DNA from: Nonomuraea gerenzanensis
GTDB taxonomy: Bacteria; Actinomycetota; Actinomycetes; Streptosporangiales; Streptosporangiaceae
Reading direction: 5' to 3'
NCBI RefSeq assembly: GCF_020215645.1
Contig: NZ_CP084058.1
Coordinates: 7,068,001-7,132,000, forward strand
DNA: 64,000 nt
The notes below the pieces were generated by a model. It searched no databases, had not been told where the DNA came from, and was given only the letters and a program-made list of their open reading frames with translations. Shown in pieces: positions 39,939-49,742 of this stretch. Positions within the stretch are counted from its first letter, which is position 1; each line of letters starts with the position of its first letter. The translations under genes were made by a program, and so were the position numbers.

Positions 39939-40871
39939 GTGACCGGCACCCCTGATCCTCGACGCGTGGCCGAAGCGATCCTGCGTGAGCATGGCGTGGA
40001 TCCAGGCGGCGCCCGGCGCGGCCGGGGCTGGACCAACGCCACGTGGCTGACCGACGAGCTGGTCGTCCGCGTCGCATCCAGGCCGGGCACGGCCGACCTG
40101 CTGCGCGAGAGGCGGCTGGCGGAGCTGCTTCCGGCGAAGGTCGGCTATCCCCCGGTCGTGGACGCCGGCGTCCGTGACGGTCACGAGTGGGTGCTGACCC
40201 GCCGGGTGCCCGGGGAGAACCTGGAAGAGGTGTGGCCGAAGCTGGACGCCGCCGCCCGATCCCGCGCCGTCGAGCAGCTGTGGCAGCGAGCCCGCCACGT
40301 CCACCGCGTGGACGTGGCCGCCGCCGCACCGCACGCCCGCGCCCGCTCCCCCTTCTTCCCCGAGACCCCGGCACAGGCGGCGGAGGCCCTGGAACGGCTC
40401 GTCTCGGCGGGCGGGCTCACCCCGGCCGAGGCCGAGGGGCTCGGCCGGACGCTCGACCGGTTCTGGGCCGCGCTGCCCCAGGCGCCCGTGGCGCTGAACC
40501 ACGGCGACCTCTGCACGCCGAACACCCTGTGGCACGACGGCGAGGTCGTCGCCCTGCTCGACTTCGAGTTCGCCGTCGTCGCGCCCGTAGCCATCGACCT
40601 CAACGAGATCGTCAAGCTCGCCTTCGGCCCCGGCGACCAGGCGGAGCGGGCGCCGCTGCAGGCCGCCGTCCGCCGCGTCGCCGCGTCGGCGCTCGACGTC
40701 GCGGGCGGGCCGGACGTGCTCGTCGGCTACTCCGTGATGCTGGAGATGTGGGTGCTGGAGAACGAGCTCACCGCCGACGATCCCGACGAGAGCGACCGCG
40801 CCGACGCAGCCGCCATGCTCGCGGCCTTCGCCGAGGGGGACGGCGGCTACTTCGCTCCGCTCCTGCGCTGA
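39939..40871 (+). CDS. aminoglycoside-phosphotransferase-family protein
   Basis: A 310-residue protein of the APH/choline-kinase fold. The catalytic loop is LNHGDLCTPNTLW (HGD, with the following Asn) and the metal motif is LLDFEFAVVAPVAIDLNE. The N-lobe is short (VVRVASRPG), and EWVLTRRVPGENLEEVW is the hinge. Substrate could be an aminoglycoside, a macrolide or a metabolite; sequence does not tell. The start is GTG with AGGGTT upstream. It ends before a strong hairpin shared with the convergent decarboxylase. Confidence 0.8.
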   Translation: MTGTPDPRRVAEAILREHGVDPGGARRGRGWTNATWLTDELVVRVASRPGTADLLRERRLAELLPAKVGYPPVVDAGVRDGHEWVLTRRVPGENLEEVWPKLDAAARSRAVEQLWQRARHVHRVDVAAAAPHARARSPFFPETPAQAAEALERLVSAGGLTPAEAEGLGRTLDRFWAALPQAPVALNHGDLCTPNTLWHDGEVVALLDFEFAVVAPVAIDLNEIVKLAFGPGDQAERAPLQAAVRRVAASALDVAGGPDVLVGYSVMLEMWVLENELTADDPDESDRADAAAMLAAFAEGDGGYFAPLLR

Positions 40872-40988
40872 TCCCCCGCCGCCGGGCCCGCCCGCACCAC
40901 CTCAGGGATCTTCTGTCCTGACATGTCGTGACTTGCTTCGAGTTTCGGCGGAAGCCCAACTGGATCGAGCCGGTCACCTGACCGGCAC

Positions 40989-41018
40989 GGGCCGCCCGCC
41001 CCTCGGGACGGGCGGCCC
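40989..41018. terminator. bidirectional hairpin terminator
   Basis: GGGCCGCCCG and CGGGCGGCCC form a perfect 10-bp stem around a 10-base loop, centred in the 168-bp space between convergent genes. There is no T-run on either side, as is common in GC-rich actinomycetes. Confidence 0.7.
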
Positions 41019-41039
41019 GCTCACCTGCAGCACCCCCGC

Positions 41040-42461
41040 CTAGCCACGCTCCGCCCGCAGCTCCGCGCAGGTCTCGCGGAGGATGTCCAGCACCTCCTCG
41101 ACCCGGTCCCGGTGCGTACGGTGGCTGACGACGCACACCCCGATCATGTACCGGCCACCGATCCGCGTGCTGGACAGCAGGGCGCGGCGGCGGGCCGTGA
41201 CGCGGCGCAGCAGCTCGGCGTTGAAGGCGTCGGCGTCGCCGTGCTCCGGCACCCAGCGGAAGGCCACGGCGGTCAGGTCGGGCCGCCACGGCACCTCGAA
41301 GCCGTACTCGCGCAACCCCTCGTACGCCAGCTCGGCCAGGTCCAGCTTCTCGTCCAGCGCCTGGCGGAAGGCGGCGAGGCCGTGCAGCTTGATCGGCAGC
41401 CACAGCCGCAGGCCGCGCCACTCGCGGGTCAGCTCGGGCGAGTACTCGGTGAAGTTCGGGATGTCCGCCTCCTCGCCGAGGTCCTGGAGGTACTCGGCGC
41501 CCACGTGGTGGGCCTGGCGCAGCCGCACGCCGTCGCGTACCAGCAGCGCGCCGGTCCCGTACGGCAGGAACATGGCCTTGTGCGGGTCGATGGTGATCGA
41601 GTCGGCCAGCTCGATGCCGCGCAGCCGGGACCGGCCGCGCTCGGTGAGCTGGAACGGGCCGCCGTAGGCGGCGTCCACGTGGAACCAGGCCCCGGCGTCG
41701 CGGGCGGCGGCGGCCAGGTCGGCGAGCGGATCGACGGCCCCGGTGTTCGTCGTCCCCGCGCTGCCGATCACCAGGAAGGGCCGCAGCCCGGCCCGCCGGT
41801 CGGCCTCGATCGCCGCGGCCAGCGCGTGCGGGTCCATCGCCAGGTTGTCCCGCGCCGGCACCACGCGTACGTGCGCGCGCGGGATGCCCGCCAGCAGGGC
41901 CGCCTTGGCGCAGGAGGCGTGGGTCTGGTCGGTGACGTAGGCGGTCCCGTCGAGGAAGTCCTCGCCCAGCAGCGTCGTACGGGCGGTGACGATGGCCGAG
42001 AAGTTGGCCATCGAGCCGCCGGAGGTCAGAATGCCGCGCGCCTGGGCCGGATGGCCGAACAGGTCGCAGAGCCAGCGCACGGCCGTGGCCTCGATCTGGG
42101 CGCAGGCGGGTGCCAGCTGCCACACGGTGACGTACTTGTTCAGGGCCGCGACCAGGAAGTCGGCGAGCGCCGCCGTGTACAGGCCGCCGCCGGGCACGTA
42201 CGCGAGATAGCCGGGCCCGGCGCTGATGGCACCGGAGCGGGCCGCCGCGGCCACGGTGTCCAGCAGGCCGGGTAACGCGCTGCCGTGCTCGGGCGCCGGC
42301 TCGCGCAGGGCGGCGGCGAGGGCGGCGGCGCCGTCGAGCTCGAAGGCCGGCAGCTCGGGCAGGTCGTCCAGGAACCGCTGCACCAGGGCCAGCACGGCCT
42401 CTGCCATCGCGCGGGTCTCGGCGGGGCCGGGTTCGAGTGGGTACTCCTTGGCATCGGACAT
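41040..42461 (-). CDS. PLP-dependent group II decarboxylase
   Basis: A 473-residue fold-type I PLP enzyme of the aromatic-amino-acid/glutamate decarboxylase group. The PLP lysine lies in SITIDPHKAMFLPYG. TSGGSMANFSAI holds the phosphate, FHVDAAYGG carries the pyridine-nitrogen Asp (DAAY), and THASCAKAALLAG stacks on the ring. C-terminal RYMIGVCVVSHRTHRDRV is typical. The substrate amino acid is unknown. ATG 42461 follows GCAGGAT; 20 upstream codons are open but lack a start signal. Confidence 0.85.
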   Translation of the reverse strand: MSDAKEYPLEPGPAETRAMAEAVLALVQRFLDDLPELPAFELDGAAALAAALREPAPEHGSALPGLLDTVAAAARSGAISAGPGYLAYVPGGGLYTAALADFLVAALNKYVTVWQLAPACAQIEATAVRWLCDLFGHPAQARGILTSGGSMANFSAIVTARTTLLGEDFLDGTAYVTDQTHASCAKAALLAGIPRAHVRVVPARDNLAMDPHALAAAIEADRRAGLRPFLVIGSAGTTNTGAVDPLADLAAAARDAGAWFHVDAAYGGPFQLTERGRSRLRGIELADSITIDPHKAMFLPYGTGALLVRDGVRLRQAHHVGAEYLQDLGEEADIPNFTEYSPELTREWRGLRLWLPIKLHGLAAFRQALDEKLDLAELAYEGLREYGFEVPWRPDLTAVAFRWVPEHGDADAFNAELLRRVTARRRALLSSTRIGGRYMIGVCVVSHRTHRDRVEEVLDILRETCAELRAERG

Positions 42462-42560
42462 GATGCGTATCCTGCCGCGATCCAGGACTACTGTGGGCGC
42501 ACGGGTGAGCACTCCCTGCACCTCCCGTCGGGTGCGAGCGCCGGACGGGCGGGCGCCAGG

Positions 42561-43352
42561 TCACGCGCGGGCGCCGCCGTCCACCTTGAGCACCGCGCCT
42601 GTCACGTAGGAGGCGCGGTCGCTGAGCAGCCAGGCGGCGGCCTGCGCGATCTCCTCCGGGTCGGCGGTGCGCCGCAGCGGGATCCGCGGTGTGAGCCGCT
42701 CGACCAGCCCCGGCGAGTACGTCTCCCACGTACGGATCATCTCCGTCACCGTGCCACCGGGGGCGATCGCGTTCACCCTGATCCCCTCCGGGCCGTACGT
42801 CACGGCGGCCGACTCGGTGAGGCTGTTGAGCGCCCGCTTCATCGCCCCGTAGGCGGGCAGCTCGGGGTTGCCCGCCCAGCTGCCCACGCTGGAGTTGTTG
42901 ACGATGGCCCCCGTGCCGGCGGTGGCCCGGATGGCGGCGATCTCGGCCGACATCGCCAGCCACGGCCCCCTGAGGTTGACGGCGTAGAGGTGGTCGAAGT
43001 CGGCCTGGCTCACCTGGTCGAGCGGGCCGGGCGGCGTGATGGCCGCCCCGTTGTTGAACGCCACGTCGAGCCGCCCGTACAGCTCCACGGCCCGATCGAC
43101 GGCGGCGCGCACGGAGTCCGGGTCGGCCAGGTCGCACACCACGTAGGCGGCGGTGCCGCCGGCCGCGCGCACCTCCTCGGTCACCTCCTTGAGCTGCGCC
43201 TGCGTACGGGCCGCGAGCAGGACCTCGGCGCCCTCCCTGGCGAACAGCCGCGCCGCGGCGGCGCCGATGCCGCGCCCGGCGCCGGTGATGAAGGCGGCCT
43301 TGCCCGCCAGCAGGCCAGGGGACGTGTCGTTGCTGGAATGGGTGTTGTGCAT
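42561..43352 (-). CDS. short-chain dehydrogenase/reductase
   Basis: A 263-residue classical SDR. NAD(P) motif TGAGRGIGAAAARLF, NNGAAI (NNxG), catalytic Ser in IVNNSSVGSWAG, YGAMKRAL (YxxxK). C-terminal SYVTGAVLKVDGG is standard. It is divergent from an MmyB-like regulator, the usual partner of such genes in actinomycetes, and ends 99 bases before the decarboxylase start. ATG 43352 is chosen by domain start; upstream codons are open but Arg-rich. Confidence 0.85.
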   Translation of the reverse strand: MHNTHSSNDTSPGLLAGKAAFITGAGRGIGAAAARLFAREGAEVLLAARTQAQLKEVTEEVRAAGGTAAYVVCDLADPDSVRAAVDRAVELYGRLDVAFNNGAAITPPGPLDQVSQADFDHLYAVNLRGPWLAMSAEIAAIRATAGTGAIVNNSSVGSWAGNPELPAYGAMKRALNSLTESAAVTYGPEGIRVNAIAPGGTVTEMIRTWETYSPGLVERLTPRIPLRRTADPEEIAQAAAWLLSDRASYVTGAVLKVDGGARA

Positions 43353-43389
43353 GGCAACGAGCCTGTGGCAGCGGGCGGGGCGCATCCAG

Positions 43390-43403
43390 GTACAACCAGT
43401 ACA
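43390..43403. promoter_or_regulatory. GTACA direct repeat between SDR and MmyB-like regulator
   Basis: GTACA at 43390-43394 and again at 43399-43403 (9-base phase) lies midway in the 86-bp divergent space, a plausible half-site pair for the regulator. Confidence 0.3.
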
Positions 43404-43438
43404 CCCCTGTCCTGCGCGAACTCGGGCAAGCTGGAGCC

Positions 43439-44290
43439 ATGGACAAGCAAGAGCTGGCGGCCTTCCTGCGCAGCAGGCGGGAGCGGATCACCCCCGCCGA
43501 CGTGGGGTTGCCCGCCGGGCCGCGCCGCCGTACGCCGGGGCTGCGCCGTGAGGAGGCGGCGCAGCTGGCGTTCATCTCGACCGAGTACTACACGCGCCTG
43601 GAGCAGGCCCGCGCGCCGCGCCCGTCGCACGAGGTGCTGGCCGGGCTGGCCCGCGCCCTGCGCCTGTCGGACGCCGAGCGCGACCACCTCCACCACCTGG
43701 CCGGCGCGCCGCCGCGACCAGCGCCGGGGCCCTCGCGCGAGGTCCGTCAGAGCATCCTCGACCTGCTGCGGCGGCTGCCGCAGGCCGCCGCGTTCGTGAC
43801 GTCCGCGACGATGGAGGTGATCGCCTGGAACGACCTGGCGGCCGCTCTCATGGAGGACTTCTCCGCCCTGCCGCGGCGCGACCGCAACCTGGCGCGCCGC
43901 ACCTTCCTCGGGCCGCACCCGCAGGGACGGCGGCTGTTCGGGGTGTCGGACGTCGACGAGTTCGCCCGCCGGTCGGCCAGCCACCTGCGTGCCGCCGCCG
44001 CCCGCTACCCCGACGACCCCGAGACGGCCGAGCTGGTGCGCGAGCTGCGCGAGGGCAGCGCGGAGTTCGCCCGGCTGTGGGACTCGCACGACGTGGCCGT
44101 CGCGCCCGTCATGATCAAGACGTTCCGGCATCCGCTGGTCGGTCCTGTCACCGTCAACTGCGACGCGCTCGACATCGCCGACCGGGACCAGCAGGTCGTC
44201 ATCTACACCGCCGTGCCCGGCTCGCCGTCGGAGCAGGCGCTGCGCCTGCTGTCGGTGATCGGCACGCAGCGCATGGACGTGCCGACCTGA
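43439..44290 (+). CDS. helix-turn-helix regulator with MmyB-like ligand-binding domain
   Basis: A 283-residue regulator. The XRE-type HTH spans about 5-80 (LAAFLRSRRERITPADVGLP, RRTPGLRREEAAQLAFIS, YYTRLEQARAPRPS). The C-terminal PAS-like MmyB domain has MEVIAWNDLAAALMEDF, RRTFLGPHP, AAARYPDDPETAELVREL, FRHPLVGPVTVNCDALD. In other actinomycetes these control the divergent SDR/oxidoreductase gene, possibly through a fatty-acid-like ligand. The start is an ATG with CTGGAG immediately before it. Confidence 0.87.
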   Translation: MDKQELAAFLRSRRERITPADVGLPAGPRRRTPGLRREEAAQLAFISTEYYTRLEQARAPRPSHEVLAGLARALRLSDAERDHLHHLAGAPPRPAPGPSREVRQSILDLLRRLPQAAAFVTSATMEVIAWNDLAAALMEDFSALPRRDRNLARRTFLGPHPQGRRLFGVSDVDEFARRSASHLRAAAARYPDDPETAELVRELREGSAEFARLWDSHDVAVAPVMIKTFRHPLVGPVTVNCDALDIADRDQQVVIYTAVPGSPSEQALRLLSVIGTQRMDVPT

Positions 44291-44318
44291 GCGCGGCCTC
44301 CGCGCATGGCCCGGTGGG

Positions 44319-45251
44319 TCAGCTCTCCGGCAGCCGCCCCACGTCGGACACCGGCCCGAGATGGCCGAGCTTGTCCGGGTTGGCCACCGAGTGGACCGCC
44401 TGGACCACCCCATCGACGACGTCGAGCCCGACCACGCTGGCCACCCGCCCCTCCGCGTCGTACATGACGGCGCCCGGCCGCCCGTTGACCCAGGCCGGCC
44501 GGTAGGAGACGCCGAGCTTCGCGACCCGGCGCAGCCCGGCGACGAGCAGCCGTGCGACGTGGTGCGCGTCGGTGGCCGGTCGCGCGATCGCCTGCGCCTT
44601 GCCGCCGCCGTCCCCGTGCAGCACCGCGTCCGGCGCGAGCATGCTGAGCAGCGCGTCCATGTCGCCGCCCGCGGCGGCGTCGAAGAACCTGCGGGCCAGT
44701 TCCTCGCCCCGCGCCCGCCGCGCGGGAGGCGGCGGGCTTCCGGGCGCCCGCCCGCCGGCGGCGACGCGTTGCCGGGCCCGGGCGAAGATCTGACGGCAGT
44801 TCACCTCGGTCTTGCCGGTGATCCGCGCCACGTCCTGGTAGTCGTAGCCGAACACCTCGCGCAGCATGAACACCGCCCGCTCCACCGGCGTCAGCGACTC
44901 CAGCAGCACGAGGAACGCCATCGACAGCGAGTCGGCCAGTTCGGCGTGCTCGGCCGGCCCCGGCGCGCCGGCGGGCACGACGACCGGCTCGGGCAGCCAG
45001 TCACCCACGTACGTCTCCCTCCGCACCCGCGCCGATCGCAGATGGTCGATGCCCAGCCTCGTGACCGCCGTCGCCAGGTACGCCTTCTGGTCGGCGATCG
45101 CCGTCCCCGCCTGGCGGGCTCTGGTCAGGCCGAGGAAGGCGTCCTGCACGATGTCCTCGGCGTCGCCCACGGACCCCGTCATCCCGTACGCGATCGAGAA
45201 CAGCAGTGGCCGGTACGCGGCCGCCCCCGTCTCATCCGCCGTCCCGAGCAT
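44319..45251 (-). CDS. ECF41-type sigma factor (SigJ-like) with SnoaL-like C-terminal domain
   Basis: A 310-residue sigma factor. Sigma region 2 (LLFSIAYGMTGSVGDAEDIVQDAF) and region 4 (LTPVERAVFMLREVFGYDYQDVARITG) are followed by a SnoaL/NTF2-like domain. All three ECF41 hallmarks are present: WLPEP after region 2, DGGGK in the C-domain, and NPDKL near the end. In this group the C-domain controls activity in place of an anti-sigma factor. It lies 25 bases after the SDR on the same strand; a matching ECF41 promoter precedes the pair. Confidence 0.9.
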   Translation of the reverse strand: MLGTADETGAAAYRPLLFSIAYGMTGSVGDAEDIVQDAFLGLTRARQAGTAIADQKAYLATAVTRLGIDHLRSARVRRETYVGDWLPEPVVVPAGAPGPAEHAELADSLSMAFLVLLESLTPVERAVFMLREVFGYDYQDVARITGKTEVNCRQIFARARQRVAAGGRAPGSPPPPARRARGEELARRFFDAAAGGDMDALLSMLAPDAVLHGDGGGKAQAIARPATDAHHVARLLVAGLRRVAKLGVSYRPAWVNGRPGAVMYDAEGRVASVVGLDVVDGVVQAVHSVANPDKLGHLGPVSDVGRLPES

Positions 45252-45276
45252 GCTCTTCCTCCTGTCGATCCGCGGC

Positions 45277-46020
45277 CTACCAGGCTATGGGGCCGAGGCG
45301 GTCGACGAAGAGGCCGGTCGGCCCGTCGGGGCCGAGCGTGGCCAGCCTGACGATCGAGTCGGTGCCCTCGGTGACCGTCAGCTCGCCGGTGTGGTTGTTC
45401 ATGTCGGTGGCGGCGAACTTGCGGTTGGCGACCTCGCCGGGTGTGGCGAGGTTGAACTTGATGTCCGGCAGCGCCTGGGCGTACCGGAGGGTGACCATGT
45501 TGAGCGCCGTCTTGGACGAGGTGTAGGCGAGCTCGTGGAACTGCGAGGCGGCCTGCCGGGGATCGGTCACGACGGAGAAGGCGCCGACGGCGCTCGACAC
45601 CATCACCACGCGCGGGTTCTCCGCCGCCTGCAACAACGGCAGGAAGGCGTTGGTGACCCTGATGGGGCCGTACACGTTGGTGTCGTAGACGGCGTGGATC
45701 TCCTCGGCCGTCGCCTGCGCGGGCGGGGTGCCCCGGCCCGGCGCGCCGGCGTTGTTGATCAGCACGTCCAGGCAGTCGGTGTGCTCGCGGACGAGCCGTA
45801 CCGCGCCGGCCACCGACTCGTCCGAGGTCACGTCCAGCGGCACCATGACCACCGCGGAGCCCTCCGCGGCGAGCTTGGCGGCGGCCTCCCGCCCGCGGCC
45901 CTCGTCGCGCGAGCCGAGGAAGACCGTCCAGCCGAGCGCGCCGAGCCGCCTGGCCGCTTCGAGACCGAGCCCCTTGTTGCCTCCGGTGATCAGCACCGAG
46001 GTCTGTTCCTTGTTCGTCAT
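45277..46020 (-). CDS. short-chain dehydrogenase/reductase, first gene of the ECF41 operon
   Basis: A 247-residue SDR: LITGGNKGLGLEAARRLGAL (NAD(P) motif), VLINNAGAPG, MVSSAVGAF (catalytic Ser) and LAYTSSKTALNM (YxxxK). Transcribed with the sigma gene. ECF41 factors usually sit beside and control an oxidoreductase-type gene, so this is the probable target. The likely -10 is only about 10 bases before the ATG, so the mRNA leader is very short. Confidence 0.85.
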   Translation of the reverse strand: MTNKEQTSVLITGGNKGLGLEAARRLGALGWTVFLGSRDEGRGREAAAKLAAEGSAVVMVPLDVTSDESVAGAVRLVREHTDCLDVLINNAGAPGRGTPPAQATAEEIHAVYDTNVYGPIRVTNAFLPLLQAAENPRVVMVSSAVGAFSVVTDPRQAASQFHELAYTSSKTALNMVTLRYAQALPDIKFNLATPGEVANRKFAATDMNNHTGELTVTEGTDSIVRLATLGPDGPTGLFVDRLGPIAW

Positions 46021-46030
46021 GCCCTCTGAA

Positions 46031-46057
46031 GACGAGACCCCCTCCCTGCCTGTGACG
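46031..46057 (-). promoter_or_regulatory. ECF41-type promoter (GTCACA, 16 bases, CGTC)
   Basis: Read toward the SDR, CGTCACA (revcomp of 46051-46057), exactly 16 bases, then CGTC (46034-46031). The published ECF41 consensus is TGTCACA-N16-CGTC, so 10 of 11 positions match. It directly precedes the SDR-sigma operon, which implies autoregulation. Confidence 0.7.
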
Positions 46058-46200
46058 CAATGTGAGCGACGTCACAGAATCACCGTGATGGAACACGCTT
46101 CCCTGAGCGGTGGCCGTGTAAGCGGTTCAACGTGCCGGCGTCCGGTGGCCTTCTGCTGCGATCATGAGAGACTGCGGGTGGCGACGGCCTGGAGGCGACG

Positions 46201-46584
46201 GTGCGCAGGAGAGTGCTGGCATTCTCAGGGGTGCTCGCGCTCGCGGGCGCCCTGGTCGCGGCGGTGGTGGCCGTCCGCGATGGCGGTGAGCGGCGGTTCC
46301 TCGGCTCGGCCGCGGAGATCGAGGTCTACGCTCGTGGTGTGGCGGAGGGCGATCGGCTCGGTCCTCGCAGCGTCGGCGGGATGGAGTTCGAGGAGATTCG
46401 CCGCGAGCGCGGGGTGGTCGTCTTCCAGCAAGGGGAGCGCGAGCACAGTCCCTACGGGTACGCCTGGAGCCCGCACGGTGACCCCGCCCGGCTCCTCGCG
46501 GACGTGGAGTGGTCGGCGGATCACCTCGATCACCGTTTCGAGCACCTGCAGGGCGCCTTCTACTCCTGGCGGGGCAGCCGCTGA
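46201..46584 (+). CDS. small membrane-anchored hypothetical protein
   Basis: A 127-residue protein with one N-terminal hydrophobic segment (VLAFSGVLALAGALVAAVVAV) and a charged extracytoplasmic part (VYARGVAEGDRLGPRSVGG, YGYAWSPHGDPARLLADV, FSWRGSR-like end). GGAGG lies 6 bases before the GTG. Unrecognised family. It is convergent with the MFS gene with 10 bases between. Confidence 0.65.
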   Translation: MRRRVLAFSGVLALAGALVAAVVAVRDGGERRFLGSAAEIEVYARGVAEGDRLGPRSVGGMEFEEIRRERGVVVFQQGEREHSPYGYAWSPHGDPARLLADVEWSADHLDHRFEHLQGAFYSWRGSR

Positions 46585-46594
46585 GGGTCGGCGC

Positions 46595-47968
46595 TCAGGG
46601 CCTGCCGGCCGCGCGGCGGGTGAAGCCGCGGGTGGTGGGCACCAGGGCCGCGGCGGCCGGGGCGAGGAAGCACACCAGGGCGCATCCGGCCAGGACCGGT
46701 TGCGGGCCGAAGGCGTCCATGGCCGGGGCGAGGAAGGCGAGGCCGACGGGGGCCAGGCCGTAGGAGACGAGGAAGTCGAGTGAGGAGACGCGGGCGAGCA
46801 GGCGCGGCTCCACCTCGCGCTGGGTGGCGGTGAACCAGGGGACGTTGAACAGCTCGATGCCCAGCCCCGCCACCGCGTAGGCGGCGAACACGGCGGCCGG
46901 GTGTGCGGGGAGGAGGAGGCTGAGGGGGGCGAAGCCGTACAGGGCCAGGCCCGCCAGGGCGGTCCAGCCCTGGGCGCGGGGGTTCCAGCGGGCCACGAGC
47001 ACCGCGCCGGCCAGCGCGCCGAGGGTGTAGGCGGTGAGTGCGGCGGCCAGGATCGCCTCGGTGCCGTAGCGGTCGCGGCTGATCAGCGGGAGTGCTACGC
47101 CGGTGGCCGAGTAGCCGGTGAAGATGACGGCGGCGAGGGCTGCCAGGCCGGCCAGGAACCACGGGTGCCGGCGGGCCTCTCGGATGCCCTCGCCGAACTC
47201 CTCCAGGAGCCTGATCCGCTCGGGCGCGGGAGCGAGCGCCGGTCCGGGCGCGGGCGCCGGTCCGGGTGCGGGCACGGGTGCCGGAGGGCCGCTGGGGGCC
47301 GGGAGTCCTCGGGGTGGGAGGAGGGCGGCGAGCAGCCACAGGAGGCCCGTGCCGACCAGCAGCATCCAGGTGTCCAGGACGACCGCCAGCAGCGCCGTGC
47401 CCGCCGGCGCGATCAGCGTGGTGACGCGTACGGCGAAGGTGATGGCGGCGTTGGCCTGCCGCCGCCGCCCGTCATCGACCACCTCGGCCGTGAGCGCCTG
47501 GAACGCGGGCCGGCACGCCCCCTGACCGGCCCCGACGACGGCCGCCGCCACCGCCATGAGCAGGACGGAGCCGCCCTCCCCCACCGCGACGTCCGGAGCG
47601 GAGAGCCCGGCCGCGACGCCCGAGGCAGCGTGCCCGGCTGCGACGGCCGAGGTGGCGAGCCCGGCCGCGATGGCCGGGGTGGCGACGGCGGCGGCCAGGC
47701 CCGCCCAGAGCACCACGCCCCGCCGCGAGTACCGATCGGCGAGCACCCCGCTGATCGGCACCGCGACGAGGAAGCCGACGGTGCGAGCGGCCAGCACGAC
47801 GCCCAGCCCGGCCGCGCTGAGGGACCGGTCGAGAACGGCCAGCCCCAGCACGAAGGGCAGCGCCCAGGTGGCCAGCCCCGAGGCGGTGGTGCCGCACCAC
47901 AACCGGACGAAGCTCCCGTCACGCAGGATCGACCGCGACCGGGCCGAGGCCGGAGCGCCTCGGCTCAC
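46595..47968 (-). CDS. MFS transporter, last gene of the siderophore ABC operon
   Basis: A 457-residue major facilitator with 12 helices of the EntS-like MFS_3 type; GVLADRYSRRGVVLWAGL is the loop 2-3 signature. The central cytoplasmic loop holds a PAP-rich repeat (APVPAPGPAPAPGP). GTG 47968 overlaps the upstream substrate-binding-protein stop by 4 bases (GTGA). Position suggests export of a siderophore or an after-delivery carrier; this is inference from context. Confidence 0.8.
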   Translation of the reverse strand: MSRGAPASARSRSILRDGSFVRLWCGTTASGLATWALPFVLGLAVLDRSLSAAGLGVVLAARTVGFLVAVPISGVLADRYSRRGVVLWAGLAAAVATPAIAAGLATSAVAAGHAASGVAAGLSAPDVAVGEGGSVLLMAVAAAVVGAGQGACRPAFQALTAEVVDDGRRRQANAAITFAVRVTTLIAPAGTALLAVVLDTWMLLVGTGLLWLLAALLPPRGLPAPSGPPAPVPAPGPAPAPGPALAPAPERIRLLEEFGEGIREARRHPWFLAGLAALAAVIFTGYSATGVALPLISRDRYGTEAILAAALTAYTLGALAGAVLVARWNPRAQGWTALAGLALYGFAPLSLLLPAHPAAVFAAYAVAGLGIELFNVPWFTATQREVEPRLLARVSSLDFLVSYGLAPVGLAFLAPAMDAFGPQPVLAGCALVCFLAPAAAALVPTTRGFTRRAAGRP

Positions 47969-48944
47969 GTCCCCAGCTCCCGCAGATAAGCCCCGAACCC
48001 CTCCAGCCCGTCGATGTTGCGCGGCCCGCTGATCCCCTCGTTGTAATCCATCACGTAGAACCGATCCTCGACCACAGCAGGCAGCTTGCTGGTCGTGGGG
48101 AACTCCTTCAAGAACTTGATCTTCTCGGCCGCGGGCTTGTCCCCGTAGTCCAGGATGATGATCACCTCCGGCTCGGCCTCCACCACGGCCTCCCAGGTGA
48201 CCTCCCCCCACCGCGCGTCCAGCTCACCGAACACGTTCCGCCCGCCGGCGAACCGGATGATGTCGTTCGGCGGCACCTGGCTCCCGGCGGTGAACGGCTT
48301 GTCGGTGCCGGAGTCGTACAGGAAGACCGGCACAGGATCCCCCTGGGGTGCCTGCGCGCGGACCGCCTCGACGCGCTTGCGGTAGCCGTCGATCAAGGTC
48401 CGTGCCCTGTCCTCGACGCCGAAGATCTTGCCGAGGCGTTCGAGGTCGGTGTAGAGGGCTTCGAACGGGGTGACGCGCTCGGGGTAGCCGGGATAGTTGA
48501 AGCACGACTCGGTGTGCATGAAGCTCTGGATCTTCAGGCCGTCGAGGATGGCCGGGGTGATGCCGCGCTGGTCGCTGAAGCCTGAGCGCCAGCCGGCGAC
48601 GACGAAGTCGGCCTTGGCGTCCACGACCAGCTCCCGGTTGAGCAGGTCGTCGCTGAGGAACGTGACCTTGGCGTACTCGCTCGCCCAGGGCGACTCCGTG
48701 ACCGGCGGGTTGGCCGGCGGCATGACGTAGCCGTGGACGTGCTCGGTGAGCCCGAGGGCGAACAGCTTGTCCGCGCTGCCGCCCTCGTAGACGACCGCGC
48801 GCCGCGGCGTGGTGTAGGCGATGTCCTGTCCGCATCGCTTGACCGTCACCGTACGCGCGGCGGCGGCGGTGCCGCCCTCCACCTGCGCGCCGCAGCCGGC
48901 GAGCAGGAGCATGCCCGCCAGCAGCGCGGCGGAGGTACGTGTGT

Positions 48945-48948
<4 letters not shown>
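47965..48948 (-). CDS. siderophore ABC transporter substrate-binding lipoprotein (FecB/FhuD-like)
   Basis: A 327-residue TroA-fold lipoprotein. Lipobox LLLLAGCG in MNTRTSAALLAGMLLLAGC. The lobes are typical: RRAVVYEGGSADKLFALGLTEHV, KADFVVAGWRSGFSDQRG, VFLYDSGTDKPFTAG, EAEPEVIIILDYGD. It would capture ferric siderophore and hand it to the FecCD-type permease encoded upstream. GTG start with GGAAGG upstream and GTGA overlap with the ATPase gene. Confidence 0.85.
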
Positions 48949-49741
<793 letters not shown>

Positions 49742-49742
<1 letters not shown>

